Source of the DNA: Tanytarsus gracilentus
Taxonomy: Eukaryota; Arthropoda; Insecta; Diptera; Chironomidae
Direction: 5' to 3'
Assembly (NCBI GenBank): GCA_038502055.1
Contig: JAXRKN010000044.1
Span: 177,501-241,500, forward strand
DNA: 64,000 nt
Part shown: piece by piece, positions 36,739 through 50,280 of the stretch
Position numbering within the stretch: the first letter of the stretch is position 1
How the letters are laid out: every line of letters starts with the position of its first letter
Position numbers and translations under genes: made by a program
The notes under the pieces: model-generated
Told to the model about the DNA's origin: nothing
What the model saw: the letters and a program-made list of their open reading frames with translations, nothing else
The model's database searches: none

Positions 36739-36744
36739 TCAGTT
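36739..36744 (+). promoter_or_regulatory. Initiator-like TCAGTT before the orphan secreted gene
   Basis: An arthropod-type initiator 28-33 bp upstream of the start codon at 36772. An AT-rich TTTTATCTTTAAC lies about 30 bp before it. Suggests a short 5' leader; inferred only. Confidence 0.35.
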
Positions 36745-36771
36745 TACATCTTAACTTCAGCAAAGGTTGTA

Positions 36772-37314
36772 ATGAAGTTTTTGATATTTTTAATTTTTTT
36801 CATTGACTTTTCAAGTGCAAATTTTTCCATAAGTCAGCCGTGTTTTGACTGCTCTTATCAGACTGTGTTGGATAATGCAAATGGGACAGTTGAACTCAGC
36901 ACGTGTGAAAAAGTTGAATTTTACATTACAACGAAATTTATTGATTTAAAAGTTCAACTTTGGGCAAATATTTATCAACAGAAAATTATTATTGTGAGTA
37001 AGAAAGGTTTCATATTTTGTAAGTTTTTAAAAAATATTGAAAATTTGAAGGCTTTCAAGTTGGACTTTAAGATTTTCTCACTGGCAACGATAACCTCGCA
37101 GTTTTGTCTGGAAGCAGGAATTTCAAAGTACGAGATGTCATCGGGTTCAAATAAATTAAACTTTTATTCATTATTGCTGAACCTCTGGAGCAGATTTATT
37201 TTTTATTTGAATTTATTAAATGAACCTATGGAATTGAAAATTGTCTCAACACTACCTAGCCATTTAGAACTGGAATTTCCTTTTATAAAACAAAGCAAAA
37301 AATTTATGACATAA
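36772..37314 (+). CDS. Secreted orphan protein, single exon
   Basis: An intronless frame of 180 residues with a clear N-terminal signal peptide (MKFLIFLIFFIDFSSA, predicted cleavage before NFSISQP). The mature part has a CFDC motif near residues 24-27, a further Cys at about 45, and N-glycosylation-type sites (NFS, NGT). A hydrophobic stretch (LLLNLWSRFIFYLNLL) near residues 133-149 could be a membrane segment or amphipathic helix. Upstream is an initiator-like TCAGTT and downstream a poly(A) signal (AATAAA, 37494). The length of frame in this AT-rich setting, plus signal peptide and flanking signals, argues for a real gene. Family not recognised; probably lineage-restricted. Predicted extracellular or membrane-associated; role unknown. 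Confidence 0.7.
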   Translation: MKFLIFLIFFIDFSSANFSISQPCFDCSYQTVLDNANGTVELSTCEKVEFYITTKFIDLKVQLWANIYQQKIIIVSKKGFIFCKFLKNIENLKAFKLDFKIFSLATITSQFCLEAGISKYEMSSGSNKLNFYSLLLNLWSRFIFYLNLLNEPMELKIVSTLPSHLELEFPFIKQSKKFMT

Positions 37315-37499
37315 ACTAGTTTTTATGTATTATTCATCAAACTGTTAATTATTTCTTAAAAAGGACTAAGGGAGATATAAAATTTACATCATTTATATCA
37401 GATGTAAAATTTATATCGCCGTGCTACGCTTCCCGCTCTAAAATTAATGGATTACTCTTTAAAAGTATAAAAATTCAAATTCTGTAATTGCCGAATAAA

Positions 37500-40089
37500 A
37501 TATTGATGAGTTTTGAAGTTGAACTTTCACCACATGTAATTATTATAATGCACCTCAATAACTAACAAAATTTTCCTTAATTACATTTCCAATAAATATT
37601 AGAGAATCAGTAATGACAAAAATGTGTCTTTACTCGTTCACCAGAATTCCATTCGAAACAATACAAATTTATGAAATGATAAAGCAATATATATTGAAGC
37701 AGTTTTGACAATTAGTAATTTATTAATATTAAAATATTGCCATATGGAACTTCCGGAAGAGAGAAAAAAGCAATTTAAAAAGTTGGAAAGTGTGTGACAA
37801 ACATAGTTATGAATGACAAACATCAGGGTACATCGAAAGCAATTCACAAACTGCAATCCGTTGTGCGAACACAAACGACGCTTGAATTTAACGTGACTGA
37901 AATAAATTTTTTTGGATAAATTTCTCTCCTTGGTATCATCGCTTTCATTCCGGTTCTCTGCTAATGCTTTTTTCTCGGAAAGCATGGTCATCCATAAAGG
38001 CAGTCGGGGTTGATATTAATGGCCAACGTCGTCGCCAATTAAAGATTAAAATTAAATGTTTGAAATTCGATATTTCACCTCGCCATATTGAATTTACTGG
38101 TTCTATTTGTTCTTTATGTGAAGTTTGTTGAAAACTTTTTTCAATTAATTAAAAAACAGTGGAAAAAAGTGTTATAAAATTTCCAAAATTGTTTTAAAAA
38201 TTAAAATTGGAAATTAATTTAGTGTCCACACCTTGCTTTTCTCACTCTTTTCCAACACCACAAATGACACACAAGAACAAAGTAGAATTTTTCATTTGAC
38301 ATGTCAAAGCGATAAAAATTAAAGACGAGTTGAGGGCTTTGAAAACTTCTCGCTTAAAAATATTTTCCCTCTTTCGTCATCGACGCTTATTTTACTGCTA
38401 ATTAATTTTTTTTCTCTGTCGCAAACACACAAAAGACATCGCATTATCGAAAAAATTCGTCTCTCTAATGAATTCGAATTGAATTAAAATAAATATTGAT
38501 GGAATTGCGTTGCGATTCAGATTTTAAATTTTTTAAAGATTTTTTTTTATTGTCATCTTAAAATTAATTATTTTTAAATTTTTAAATGAGTACCCAAATA
38601 AAAAATTCAGCCCTTTCAACTCCCAAATTCAATTTTTCACTCAAATGGAAAATGATGACGATGAAAAACTACGAAAAGTGATTAGAGGTATTTAGGACGT
38701 GCATAAAATTTTTATTTACCTACACTAAAAGCTCTTCCACCAAAAATCTCTCGGGAGATGAAAAAGCTTTTAGCTCACAATCGATCGATGAGGAAAATAT
38801 TTGAACGCTTAATAATTTCCCTCGACACAATCTTTCTCTCACCTTCCATTGCTACACTCTAAAAAGAGCTTAGTGATTGACGATTTGGTGCCGAGGAGAA
38901 TTCTTCATGAAAGTGAAGAAAACACATATTTTTCGGCTTAATTTATGAGGTTTTTTTCAATATCTTTAACTAAGTCCTTGAATATCTAATTTAAAAAAGT
39001 AGTGAAATGATGAAGTAGTGAATTTTAATTAATTAGGAAAAAAATATTTTTTGTTGTAGCACCATTTGCTAGTAGGCACTAGCCAACTCTTGAAGAGCAT
39101 CGAAAAGAAATGTTCTCTCCTCCATACTTTTACTCTCGAAAATTATACGCCATTAGAACGTGCCATGAATAAAATTCGTCGGATTTACCTTTCCACTTAC
39201 CTTGTCTGTATCTTTCACATACTTTTGATATCGAAAATTCGTCGGATGAGATAAAGCATTTAGGGATTTCGAGAAAGTATACAAATAAATTTATTTAATG
39301 ATCTGGAGTAAAATGCAAATTTAGAGAGAAAAAATAAATTTGACATACAATTTAAAAAAATATTAGATTCTTTAAATTTTTAATAAATTTTATTGAAATT
39401 CCAGAGTTTTACTTACAATTCCAATTCAATTTTGCTTTTTTTTACCTCCAATGAGTTTGAATCGATGTCCATTGGGTTGAAATTGAAATCTTTGCTTTTC
39501 CACTCGAATAGTTCTTCGAGTAAGTTTAATATAAGTTAGGAAGGAAGAAGAAGTACCTGAAGGTGTGCACTCGGTGCAAAAAAGGATATTCGAACTGTAG
39601 TTTAAGATATAACATTTTCAGAACAAATTTTTATATCTGATTGGCTGTTAAAAGCTTTGTTGTTTTCTGCTCCGTTGAACAAAACAGTTTGAGGTTTCAC
39701 TATATTTTTCACTTTGAAACAATGACAGTGGAAATTGTGAAAGAAATCAATGCAAGGGGTAGAAACTTGAAATTTTAAAAAATTAAATTATTTTTAAAAT
39801 TTTTAAAAAACTCCTTTAAATAATTTTAGATCTCAATCGATGAAAAAAAATTCTCATCGTCTCTATCCACAAAAAAGGTATTCTGAGAGCTTTGGGAAGA
39901 GACATTGAAATTTTTCTATTATACCCAATGAAAATTTCTTGTTGGTGCGTTCATTCATCGTTTTTCGCATGAAGAAGCTTTAAACACTAAGCTACTTCGC
40001 CCGGCATTAAAAGTATAAAGTAAAATTTGTGCTCCAAAGAGGCTTTTGCGGTACGATGAAAAGTATGCAAAGTAAGTACTTTTAAAAAA
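37500..40089. other. Intergenic, no gene recognised
   Basis: AT-rich sequence. A 117-codon minus frame (37638-37991) has mixed composition but no recognisable domain and no convincing splice context, so it is not called as a gene. Confidence 0.5.
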
Positions 40090-41165
40090 ATGTTTCAAAA
40101 CCCACACGTGGGTGTTGCCGTGTAACCCACTTGTAGCAGATCAGTATTGGAAATGTAACATGGCGAAGTCCTATGAAGAAGCCTTGGAGAAGCCAAAGGG
40201 AAGCCTTATGGAAAATATTTCTCAATTATGTTACATTTCCCACTGTGTTTCATTTTCCACCATGTTCCATTTTTCACTATGTTCCATTTTCTATTGTGTT
40301 CCATTTTCCACTGTGTTCCATTTTCCACTGTGTTCCATTTTCCACTATGTTCCATTTTCCACTGTGTTCCATTTTCCACTGTGTCTCATTTTCCATTATG
40401 TTCCATTTCCCACTATGTTCCATTTTCCACTGTGTTTCATTTTCCATTATGTTTCATTTTCACCATGTTCAATTTTCCACTATGTTTCATTTTCCACTAT
40501 GTTCCATTTTCCACTGTGTTCCATTTTCCACTGTGTTCCATTTCCCACTGTGTTCCATTTTCCACAGTGTTCCATTTTCAGATCCATGCCAATCGATTCC
40601 TGGTCAAATTCCGAGTTCAACGAGGTACATGAAGCTATACTTTTAAAAAATGGACATTAGTGGCATTCCTTGGACACTCCTGGCCGGCCGTGACGGTCAT
40701 TCTTCAAAAATCATCAATGCTAATCAATTCCTGATGCAATTACGAGTTCAACGAGGTACATGAAGCCATACTTTTAAAAAATGGACATTAGGGGCACTAC
40801 TGGCCGGCCGTGATGGACATTGGTGGCACTCTTGGATGGCCATGATAGACATTCCTCAAATATCATCAATGCCTTTCGATTCCTGATACAAATACGAGTT
40901 CAACGACATACATGAAGCCATATAACAGGAAATTTGTATGAAAAATGGCATTTAGGGCTGTCCATGGCACGACCTGTGGTCATGACCCTCATAATTCCTA
41001 AAATGGCCGAATCTAAATTCATAGACCTACCATTTGGCGAAAACTAGAAGTCTCTAGCTATCTCAGGAGCCGAGATCTCGATGGAACAGACGGACGGACA
41101 GACGGACGGACGGAAATAGGCGCATATAAGTGTTACACCACTTCGTGGGTTACACTAAAAATAAT
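40090..41165 (+). mobile_element. Larger member of the ATGTTTCAAAACCCAC element family
   Basis: It starts ATGTTTCAAAACCCACACGT with GGGTG following, and ends near ACTTCGTGGGTTACACTAAA. GTGTAACCCAC (left) and GTGGGTTACAC (right) are inverted sub-terminal repeats. Inside are the 17-bp minisatellite (40228-40578) and three partial tandem copies of a ~150-190-bp block marked by CGAGTTCAACGA..TACATGAAGC (about 40610, 40745 and 40895), with TGGCCGGCCGTGA at two sites. A GACGGACGGACAGACGGACG tract follows. The 3' part matches the copy in the protease intron. No transposase frame. Confidence 0.75.
40228..40578 (+). repeat. 17-bp minisatellite (TTCCATTTTCCACTGTG), about 20 units
   Basis: Near-perfect tandem copies with G/A variation (CTGTG or CTATG) and occasional T/C changes. 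The unit has no stop codon in any forward frame and is not a multiple of three. All three plus-strand frames therefore stay open and cycle through the same 17-residue pattern (FHFPLCSIFHCVPFSTV). The three overlapping frames of 134-182 codons are products of the repeat and not genes. Confidence 0.92.
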
Positions 41166-41760
41166 GAAACACACAAAGGTGAGTAGCTTTTCTGTGCGAA
41201 AAGTGTGGCGATGGCGGTTGCGGTGGAACTTAAAATGTGCTTCAATTGGCATTAAATTATGAATACTTTAAAGTCTGTGTGGCGGCCACGACATCATACT
41301 ACTCAGCAAAAATAAACGTGCACCTCATTCTAGTTAACAACTTTTCTCGTTTTCGTTCGCCGTCAGCGTCAAAATTACAAGAAGATCGTGGCGGTTGAGG
41401 TTGTGTCCTCCGTTGGGGGCGAAACGATTGTGTGGAGAGATAAAAAAGAAGAAATTTTAGCCTAAAGTTTTTCTTCTCTTTTGTTGTTGTTGGTGGAAAG
41501 CTAAAGACATTTTTCTTTCCTTCTAAGAACATACATGAAATACACGTGGCCTGTTTCCACGGTATTAAATTTATGGTTGTAATCAGAGTTGTAATTGAGG
41601 GTAATATTTATTTTTGAGCTTTAAATCTTTTAAAGACATTTTTTTCATAAACCAGTAAAGCACTGACTATAGCATGATATTTTTAAAAAAAAACATCAAG
41701 AGAATTGAAATAGAATTATTAAAATCTTTGATGAATCCGTCAAAAAAAGATATTGCTATA
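41166..41760. other. Intergenic, no gene recognised
   Basis: AT-rich, with a purine-rich patch on the minus strand near 41300-41530 giving a 77-codon frame without motifs. Nothing else is supported. Confidence 0.5.
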
Positions 41761-42860
41761 TCCTTCATTTTGTGCCCTTGAGATAGATTAGATTAGATTG
41801 ATTAGATGACGATTAGGTGGCCCTACCGAAGTAGGAGAGCGTCCACGCACCCACATGATTGACCCCGATTCCTCGGAAAAGCAGGGTCTGCGGGCTCTTA
41901 GGAGTATCTACAGTCGATACAAGCCACAGGTTACGAACAAACCCCTTCTGGAATAAATACAATTAGATAATGTTAGTGAGAACTGATGTCGGGCCAACCA
42001 CCTTTACATAGGTTGGTTATAGGGTTTTAATTTGGTGTTGTGTGTTGTGTTTTTGTTTTTTGTATTTGTGTTTTTGTTTTGAATGATTTTTTGTTTGGAG
42101 TTTCTAGAGACACTCGGTTGAGAAAGTCTTGTTTACTGGGATATTAAGTTTCCAACTAATAAAAAAATAAAATATATTTAAATCCTTAGAGAAAAGGTGA
42201 TTCCCCTACCTTCCTCAACTGAGACTAGTGTACACAGTTGGAAGTTCAAAAAAAGATTCGAGAAGAAGTGGAAATCTACTACCTATCAAAATCTTGAAAA
42301 AAATAAAAAAAAAATTTATTTTAGCTTTTATTTTGAAATTCACACTCATAATTAACTAATTCCTCACTCTTTTCTTAGTTAAATTCCTTTGTTTTTTCGC
42401 CCCCTTATTTTCAAAAAATAAAAATTAAATTTAAAAAATTTAAATCAATTTGTAGTAACTGAAAAACTAATATAAAGCCTTATACACTGGTCTTCCAAGT
42501 CATGTAAATCGCGCTTCATAAGTTTTCTTTTAATGAAAATGAAAATATTTCTGAGGATTTTATTTAAAATTTCAATCTTGCTTGTTCTAAACGATCACAA
42601 TTAAAGATATTACCAATATAAATAAAATAGTTGTCATGAAAATTTCTGAAATAATTTAAAAATTTCCATGCTTACTTCCCTTCCAACTCGAATGTACTCC
42701 ATTCGATTATGTGCCTACCTGCCTCACCCTAACTAATTCACTACTTTTAACTACCCTATCACTGCTTAATCTCATTTAATCACGGAGCAAAAAAATTTTC
42801 CAGTCTTCTCTCTTTCAAAGCACACTTCGCTCTCTCCTTCATTTTGTGCCCTTGAGATAG
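41761..42860 (-). mobile_element. Probable 5'-truncated retroelement between 26-bp direct repeats
   Basis: TCCTTCATTTTGTGCCCTTG plus AGATAG occurs exactly at 41761-41786 and 42835-42860. It brackets about 1,048 bp, as a target-site duplication would. Just inside the left copy is ATTAGATTAGATTGATTAGA, a simple-repeat tail as seen at the 3' end of some non-LTR retroelements, implying minus-strand orientation. Next to it is unusually GC-rich sequence (GGTGGCCCTACCGAAGTAGG, with GAGAGCGTCCACGC following). No reverse transcriptase frame. It could be a truncated LINE or a SINE plus ordinary sequence. Confidence 0.6.
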
Positions 42861-45800
42861 GAGAAAAAAACGCAATATTTTGTGTGAGTTCGCATAAACA
42901 TAAACCCACGCATCTTGAAGGGATGAAAAAGAATTCAAATAAATGTGTATTATATCGAATTATGTGCTACAATATAGAAATCAATAAAGGAAGGGAAAAA
43001 ATTTGATGAATTCCGCAGTTTATTTCACCATCTGGATCTTCATGAAATAAAATGAAAGATGCAAAATTATCTTTGGGCATTTATCAAGTAGAATTTTCGA
43101 ACAAGATTTATGACTTAATAATTTTATTTATGATTTTGAGGGTAATAATTTATGAATTGAATCATTAAGGAAATCCTGTGCTTGTCACATCACATAGCTT
43201 TCTTCATTTTAGATTATAGTGTGGTAAAAAAAATTTGGGATTTTGTTTAGAGTCGTAATGCCTTTGAGCCGCAAACTACTGACTTCTTAAATTTACATTT
43301 GACAAAGATTTATTTTTGTGTTGTAAGATATTTTTAAGGAATGAGGAAATCTCATTACAACATAAGCCTTGAGACATTTTTATTCATGCAAAAGGACTTT
43401 TTAGATTTACCTTTAAGGGGTTAAGAGTTCGAATGGAAAATTTACAGATGGGATTTTACCGAAAAACTTATACTTTTTGAGCATTTCTGAAATTAAAGTT
43501 GGATTACTTTCTCATATTACTTTCTTTCGCTCGGATAGATACTTCATTTCCTTGTTGATCCTTTCAAATAAAAAAACAAAGGTATGAAATCTTCATCTCA
43601 TTTCCTCGAAGCCAATTAAACAATAAAGAGGCAACAAAATTCCATCTCTCTCCAGTCAGCAAAAACATAATGTTTAATGATCCTAAATATTTTATTTCTC
43701 ACACTCGGGTGAAAAGGATATTCTGTTGCTCATAATTTGCGACAAGCTCTCAACAGGCAGTCCTGTCCGCTTCGATTTGACTGACAATCATTCACTTTTT
43801 ACTCTTCTCTTTTTTGTTGCGACACATGGGCTTCGATGTGGATGTCTGTTGATGTGTGAAAGATTAATGCTCGAGAATAAATTTGACTAAAAGGTCCATC
43901 AATATTTTTTGACCAAGTGAACGTTTCTTGTCTTGTGCATTGAACCCCCATTTAAATTGAGTACGAAAAACTATTGAGATACACAAAATAGCCCTAATTT
44001 AAGGGCATGGAAAAAGTATGGAAAATTAATGGCGTGGAAGTGGGAGGCATTAAGCTAATTTTGTTTTTGTGAAAGGTGTCGAATGGGAAAATATTGAGAA
44101 GTTAGATTATCTTGAAAGTCAATAAGCTGAGGGTGAAAAATTTAAAACTTTAAAACAAAAAATCTATTTTTTAAAATGAATCCTTAAAAAAAGTCCTAGC
44201 ACGAAAAACTTTCAACTATTTTTAGCTCAACTGTCTGTAAAGATTTTCATAATAATTTAGATGTCAGCAAAATAAAATCAGAAAAGGATTTTCCTGGACG
44301 TTGAAAAATGACTCGAATAGTTTGCCCGAAACCATTTCACTAAAAGATTTTAGCTCTCATTTAGTGGCAGTTAACACAAATGAAGGCATTAAGTGATATT
44401 TGTCAAGTGGTGGAGTTGAGTGGGCGGAACAGAGCACGAGTGCTTCGTGTAATTGGTGATGTTCTCTTTAGCCGATAAGGGTTGATTGCACGGGCATCGT
44501 TTTATCATTTTTTTTCACTCTCCTGTTCAAACAAGCCCTTCGCATAAAGATTACTGACCTACCTCAGTTTTTACACACACATTCATTTCACGCTCTTGAA
44601 CCAGTTTTCTTTTATCGTTAATCGCCGCATTCTCTTCCTCTCACTGAAAGCATAAGACAAAATCGTTCCTTTCCGACCAGAAGCAATAAATTATTATGTC
44701 ATTTTCCATTTTTTTTCACTTTGTAAAGTAAAAGCGAGAGAAAGAATGAATAGAAAAAAATTATCACAGGAATTAGGTGGTGGTTAAATTTGCAATTCAA
44801 GATAATACTGGAAGAAAAAGCAAGGGGCGGAAATTTCAGATTCACAGTCATGAAAATAAAATACTATTACTTAAAAAACTTTCTGCATCTGGAAAAGGGG
44901 AAACGAAAAAAGTAATAAATTTTTTTCTTCATTTTTTATTTTTCATTTCTCATCAAAATATAAAAATTCTCTTTTATTACAATTTTTTACTGTATATTTT
45001 TCTCATTGTATCATTAAGGAATCTATCTTTCTTTTTTTTGGACGCTGTTGGCCTCAAAACATGAAATAGGAAGGAAATTTTCATCTCTGCGTGTGTGAGT
45101 GTGTGGCATCAAGATAAGCACAAGTGGCTGTTGGCAGGAAACAATTCGTCGTAAATCATAAACACAATTCTACATTTTCCATGAAAAAATGTTTCTTGAA
45201 TTTTATATTTTAAGCTTAGAGAGACCATACATTTTGCGGCAGTTATATAGAAACCTTACCGTGACACACTCAAAAATGAAAAATTCTCTTCAACTGCTTT
45301 CCATGAGTTCTTTCTGTGAGAGTGAATTAATTTTTCCAGTTAAAAAATAATCACATATCTTCATGCTTATTATTTTTTAAACTACCAACTTGACCTCCAA
45401 ATTCACCCATTTATCACTTCAAAGCAGCATTACATTTAATTTACAATTAAATAGCTGAACTGGGACACTCTTTGTAATATTTCATTGAAGAAAGTCACAC
45501 TCCTTGTATATATATTTCTACTCAACTCCCTCTCTCTCATTTATAAGCAATCGCTGAGAGCTCTGTGGCGTTATTTTTAGTGCTTCCTTTATTTTCAACT
45601 TCTCACTCACGAGCTTTCTTGTTTTCTGTGTTTTTCTTCCTTATATTATCCGCATATTTTTTATATTTTTTATGTGCTTTAGCCGGAGAGATACACGGAA
45701 ATGTTTATATACTTTCATGTTTGCCTTTTATAGCTGCACAAAACTTCTTCTCGTTGTTTTCCTGACATTATAAATAAAGATGTTAATTTAATATGGCCTC

Positions 45801-48800
45801 TGTACCTAAGGTTGATTCTCTTGATAAATATTTTCTCGCAATAATTTGGTTCTGATCTGGATAGTACAAATTGTGGTGCATCGTTATATTTTCATTTTTT
45901 TGCTCTGAAAGCTTTCATTTTCGAAGTACACAATATTTTTTAGCTTGCATTGCGCAAAAAACTTCTTTTCTTAAATATTAGTCACGTTATGAGCATTGTT
46001 TATGCATCAGATTATCAGGCGAGAGAAGGAAGGTGTGAATAATGGAGAGAAAAAGGCGATGAATAATTTTTCTTGTGGTTTAAATTTTAAATAAGGAGTA
46101 GAAAGAGAAGACAAAAGTTTGTTCAAAGAAATGAAATAGATTGTGGTAAAAATTAAATAATTAGCTAAATTAAACAAGAGATGGATTATCGTTGCGCCAC
46201 GTTCTCAGTTTCACTGTTTTATTTGCAAAAAGCTTCGAAGAATTCCGCCTTTTCCGAATAGCTGCGTTTTTAAATTGTTTAATTTTTAATTTAATGAGTA
46301 AATAAAAGTTATTTCTATCAACTCTCTGACGGAATTTACGTTTTCTCTAACAACTCAAAAAAATATTTCAAATTCATGTAATTTCCCAAATTTAAATTAC
46401 ATTACATGGGATCGAGATCTTCTTTTGATAAATTAACTCAATAGTCTTTGAAAATTATCGACATGATTTACAAAACATTTTTCTTCTTCCTTGTCACTTC
46501 CATTAGCGAAACAACAAAAGGAATCAATGAAGGGAAGTTTGTCTTACGTTTGTTCCTCCTGTCCCTAAACGAACTTTTCGGATGAAATTGAATTCTCGTG
46601 TCCCTGTTGTCTTGATGATTATAAAGATTGATAGCAAAACAAACATTTTTTATCCTACGAGGGTGATTGAAGTGATATGAGAACAGAAAACGACTTTGAA
46701 AGGTTGAGAAAGTTTCGTAAGCTTTTAAATTTTTTAAATATTTAGTTAAAAAGTTTTAATAAATTGTTAAAAATCAAAAAAAATATATATATTTTTAAAC
46801 CGGTGGACACAACTAGCAAATATTCCACAAACAACACAAGCATAAATGCAAAAAATTAGGTTAGTGTCCGAGCCAAAACTGGAAGAAACTTATATAGAGG
46901 GAATTAGAAATTGAGAGCGGATGAAGATTTTTTAAATGAAAGATTAATTATTGATCAAAAGAACTTTCCTTCCTACCTTAACTTTTATTTTATATTGAAT
47001 GGCACAACAATAAAGATTTATCTTCCTTGCTCTTTTTGCCGACAATTCAGTTTTTACTTTCCAATTTTGTGAGCTATGGTGATGTAATGGACGACAAATT
47101 AAAAAGGGAGAACACAAAAGTTTATTGTTTTATTTTGGAACACGAGAGAGATCTAAAACATTAGCACTGAAAAAAATTATTTCACTCAAATATAAAAAAA
47201 TATTTCCTTAGTTTTTTTTAACCAAACGAAGAAAACAACCAAAATTTAATCATGGCAAGAAAAACGATAGCATTGAAAGATTCGATAAGAGGAAATCTTA
47301 GACCACCATTACTATGTTGACTTATTCATGACTTGCAATGGGAAGAAGTTGAGTCATAGATTTTGTACAGGTTTAGAGGGTTTTGAATTTTCATTTCAAC
47401 ATTTCATTTTCAATTAAAACACTTAAATTAAAATTAATTATAAAGGTTAGATGTTACCCCGAGGGGAAGAAATATTCAAAAAATCTTTTTTGTGTGCATT
47501 TGATAAAAAATTTCTCAGTTTATAAAATCGGTTGTGCATGAACAATGTGTGTGTATATAAAAATCCTATGTTGCAGAAGCACAAAAACTAGAGAACGAAA
47601 AACATCAGGAAGATCCAAAAAACTTCCAAGTATTTTCTGTGCCATCATTAATTACTATAATAATTTTTCTTATGAGTTCGTGTTTATTTTTCTCTTCATT
47701 TTATTTTCTTTCTTTCATATATGTCTTGCATTCATTTCTCGTTTTTTTTGTACAAAAATAGATTTTATAAATTGTGGTTTGTAGTTCATGATAATTTTTC
47801 ACACATAATTAACTAAAGAAAGCTTTTATTACTCATTTTTATTTCGGTTGTGAGTGCGACAGCGAAGATAAATTTATTCCCATTTGCCATGCCTATTTAT
47901 TTAGTCTCATTTTTCACTCGTGACAAATGTTTCACGAGAAAATTTCATATTAGGACTCATTGTAATCACATAAAATGTCTTCTGCATATCTGTTGCCTAA
48001 CGAAAGGGTTAAGTGGCCATTTTAGAACATGTGAAAATTGGATAAAATGTAAAAGAAGGCAGCAATCCCTAAATAATACTCTTTTTCTTGTTGAAGAGAC
48101 CCATTCATGTATCCTTATCGCAACAAATCAACATCTTTACTCTCATCGTTGGTTTGTGAGAGAAAAATGAAATGGAAAAAGTTTTTTCATCTTCTTTTTT
48201 TCAACTTTTTGGTGATCTTTTCGTGTCTACACAAATTATGGGAATAATCACGTAATTTACGTTTCAAATTAGAACATATGCGAGCATTTAAAATAACTTA
48301 ATCATCCGTTAAATATTTTTAAACAATGCGATTTAACTAGCTCAGTTTTCATATTTTCGGCCTATTCTATATATGTGTTTTATTCTTGCTCGCACAAGAA
48401 AACTTTAGGAGGAGAATGAAAATGGTTGCAAAAAAACTTTTCTTCGGTGCGACAGGAAGAAGTTACGCTAGACCGGATTATATTCACATTCAAGTTGCTT
48501 TGTCTACGGACTTTACACTTGCTATATTTCGCACTGAATTATGTAAAAAGTTTGTTATTCGCCTCTCTTATTATGTTTCTGTGCAAAGAGGATGAGAGAT
48601 ATGGGTGTTTTTTGTGGGTGCGAACTACATCATCAGCAAACAGCCTCTCAGTGCTTTCATGCTGTATTTTATTGCCTTTCCGATTTTTGAAACTCTCATT
48701 CTCGGCGGACTTTCCCCTCTGGTGATTCTAAAGAAGCTTAATCTTTTGTGTAAATAAGAACTTTCGAGTCCCTCAATTTTTCACTGCATTGACCACAGCA

Positions 48801-50280
48801 AGAGTTTTTTTCTTATCCTTTTCTTCGTTTCCTTCTCTTAGGGGCAAATCATTAATTTTCAAGTACTTTCCACTTAGCAATACGCCAAGAGCACGATAGA
48901 AACGTGCAAGAGAGGACGAAATGAAATCAAGGAACGGCAAAGAGACGTAATGAGACGTGCAAATGGAATTAAAAATTCTCGACAAACAAAACGAATAAAA
49001 ATCATGAAAGAAGTGGAAAATTTTCCTCTTTCTTGTCGAGTCTTCCATTTGACTTCAATTTAAATCAGTTAAGTCTTCCATTTGTTCCTCTTCCTGTCTT
49101 TGTGCTGTATATAGCATCAAACATTTTCTTCCTACCACTTCTATGTTTTTGTCTGGTAGAGAAAGGGAGATTTTGAGTGAAACCGGTCGAAAGTTAATAA
49201 AATAAAATTTTTTGTTCACAACCTGGAGTTGAAAAATTAAACATTTACAAAATTGCAAATATTCGCTATCAAATAACTCAATTGGTAAAGAAATTGAGCG
49301 CGAAGAGCGAACAATTGAAAAGTGAAGCAGTAAATCACATAATCGAAATTGAAATTGTTGCGACCGGATAATAAAATTTCAATTTTAGGTTTATTGAAAA
49401 TGGCAAATTTAACATTTTTTGATACGAAAGCACTCAATCGATTGATGCCTCTACATAAATTTTCTGTTGTGATAATAAAAATGATGTGAAATTACTCGAA
49501 ATTGGAAAATAACATGATCCATTAAATTTTTTTGGGTGGCATTTAATGAGAAAAAAAATTTCCCCACTATCACACTCGCACCGAGATTCTAATTTATCAA
49601 TTGACAAATTGATGTCAATTATTTCGATGTGGCAAGCGATAAAGACAAATGTCGACTGTGCTTCCATATAATAAAAATATAGAAATTCAATTTTCGATTC
49701 TCATCCGGTGGCAAGGGAAATACACAATGGCGTAAAGAGGTGGGGGTTGATAGGGAGGACAAATGAATCGAAATAAAGAATCTCTCTCTCTCTCTCATTC
49801 TCGTCTCAATGACGCTTCAGAAATATCTCAAATAAATTATATTTTTTCTTCATCCTCTTATATAGGAAAATCATAGGGGCAACACACTCTGGCAAGACCT
49901 TCTAAATATTATTGAAATTGAAATTTTTAAAATTAAAAACATTTAAATTTTAAATATTTGAGTGAGATAAAAATGTGTGTTTGAGTGTCGCTCCCCTGAA
50001 AATCATTGCAAATTATATCTAGAGAGATATCAAGAAGAAGCGAGGGAATGAATAAAAACATTGTGAATGACATAAAACTACGCCTGGCGGGCAAAGAATG
50101 AATATCGGTAAATTACAAATAAATTTCATCAACATTCTCGTCAGCTTTGCTGATTATTTTATGGCGGTTCCGCAATGTCGCCTATAGGAGATTAAAATCA
50201 AACATTTTGTGAAAATATCTGTTTAATACTGAGTGATCGGCTGATGGCTTTCGCGATTGATTATGATGAATCTTCCTTGG
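42861..50280. other. Gene-poor intergenic region downstream of oaf
   Basis: About 7.4 kb of AT-rich DNA. Frames of 60-106 codons (for example 47850-48170 +, 48773-49048 -) have no recognisable motif or splice structure. A short CT microsatellite lies near 49782-49797. The oaf 3' UTR should lie just left of 50281. Confidence 0.5.

Noticed and set aside
37638..37991. 117-codon minus-strand frame
   Set aside because: No domain, signal peptide or splice context; within the range expected by chance.
40112..40660. Three overlapping plus-strand frames of 134-182 codons
   Set aside because: They are produced by the 17-bp stop-free minisatellite inside a mobile element; the peptide is purely periodic.
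47850..48170. 106-codon plus-strand frame
   Set aside because: Cys/His content superficially resembles a zinc finger (CNHIKCLLHICC), but spacing does not fit a known class and there is no promoter or homology cue.
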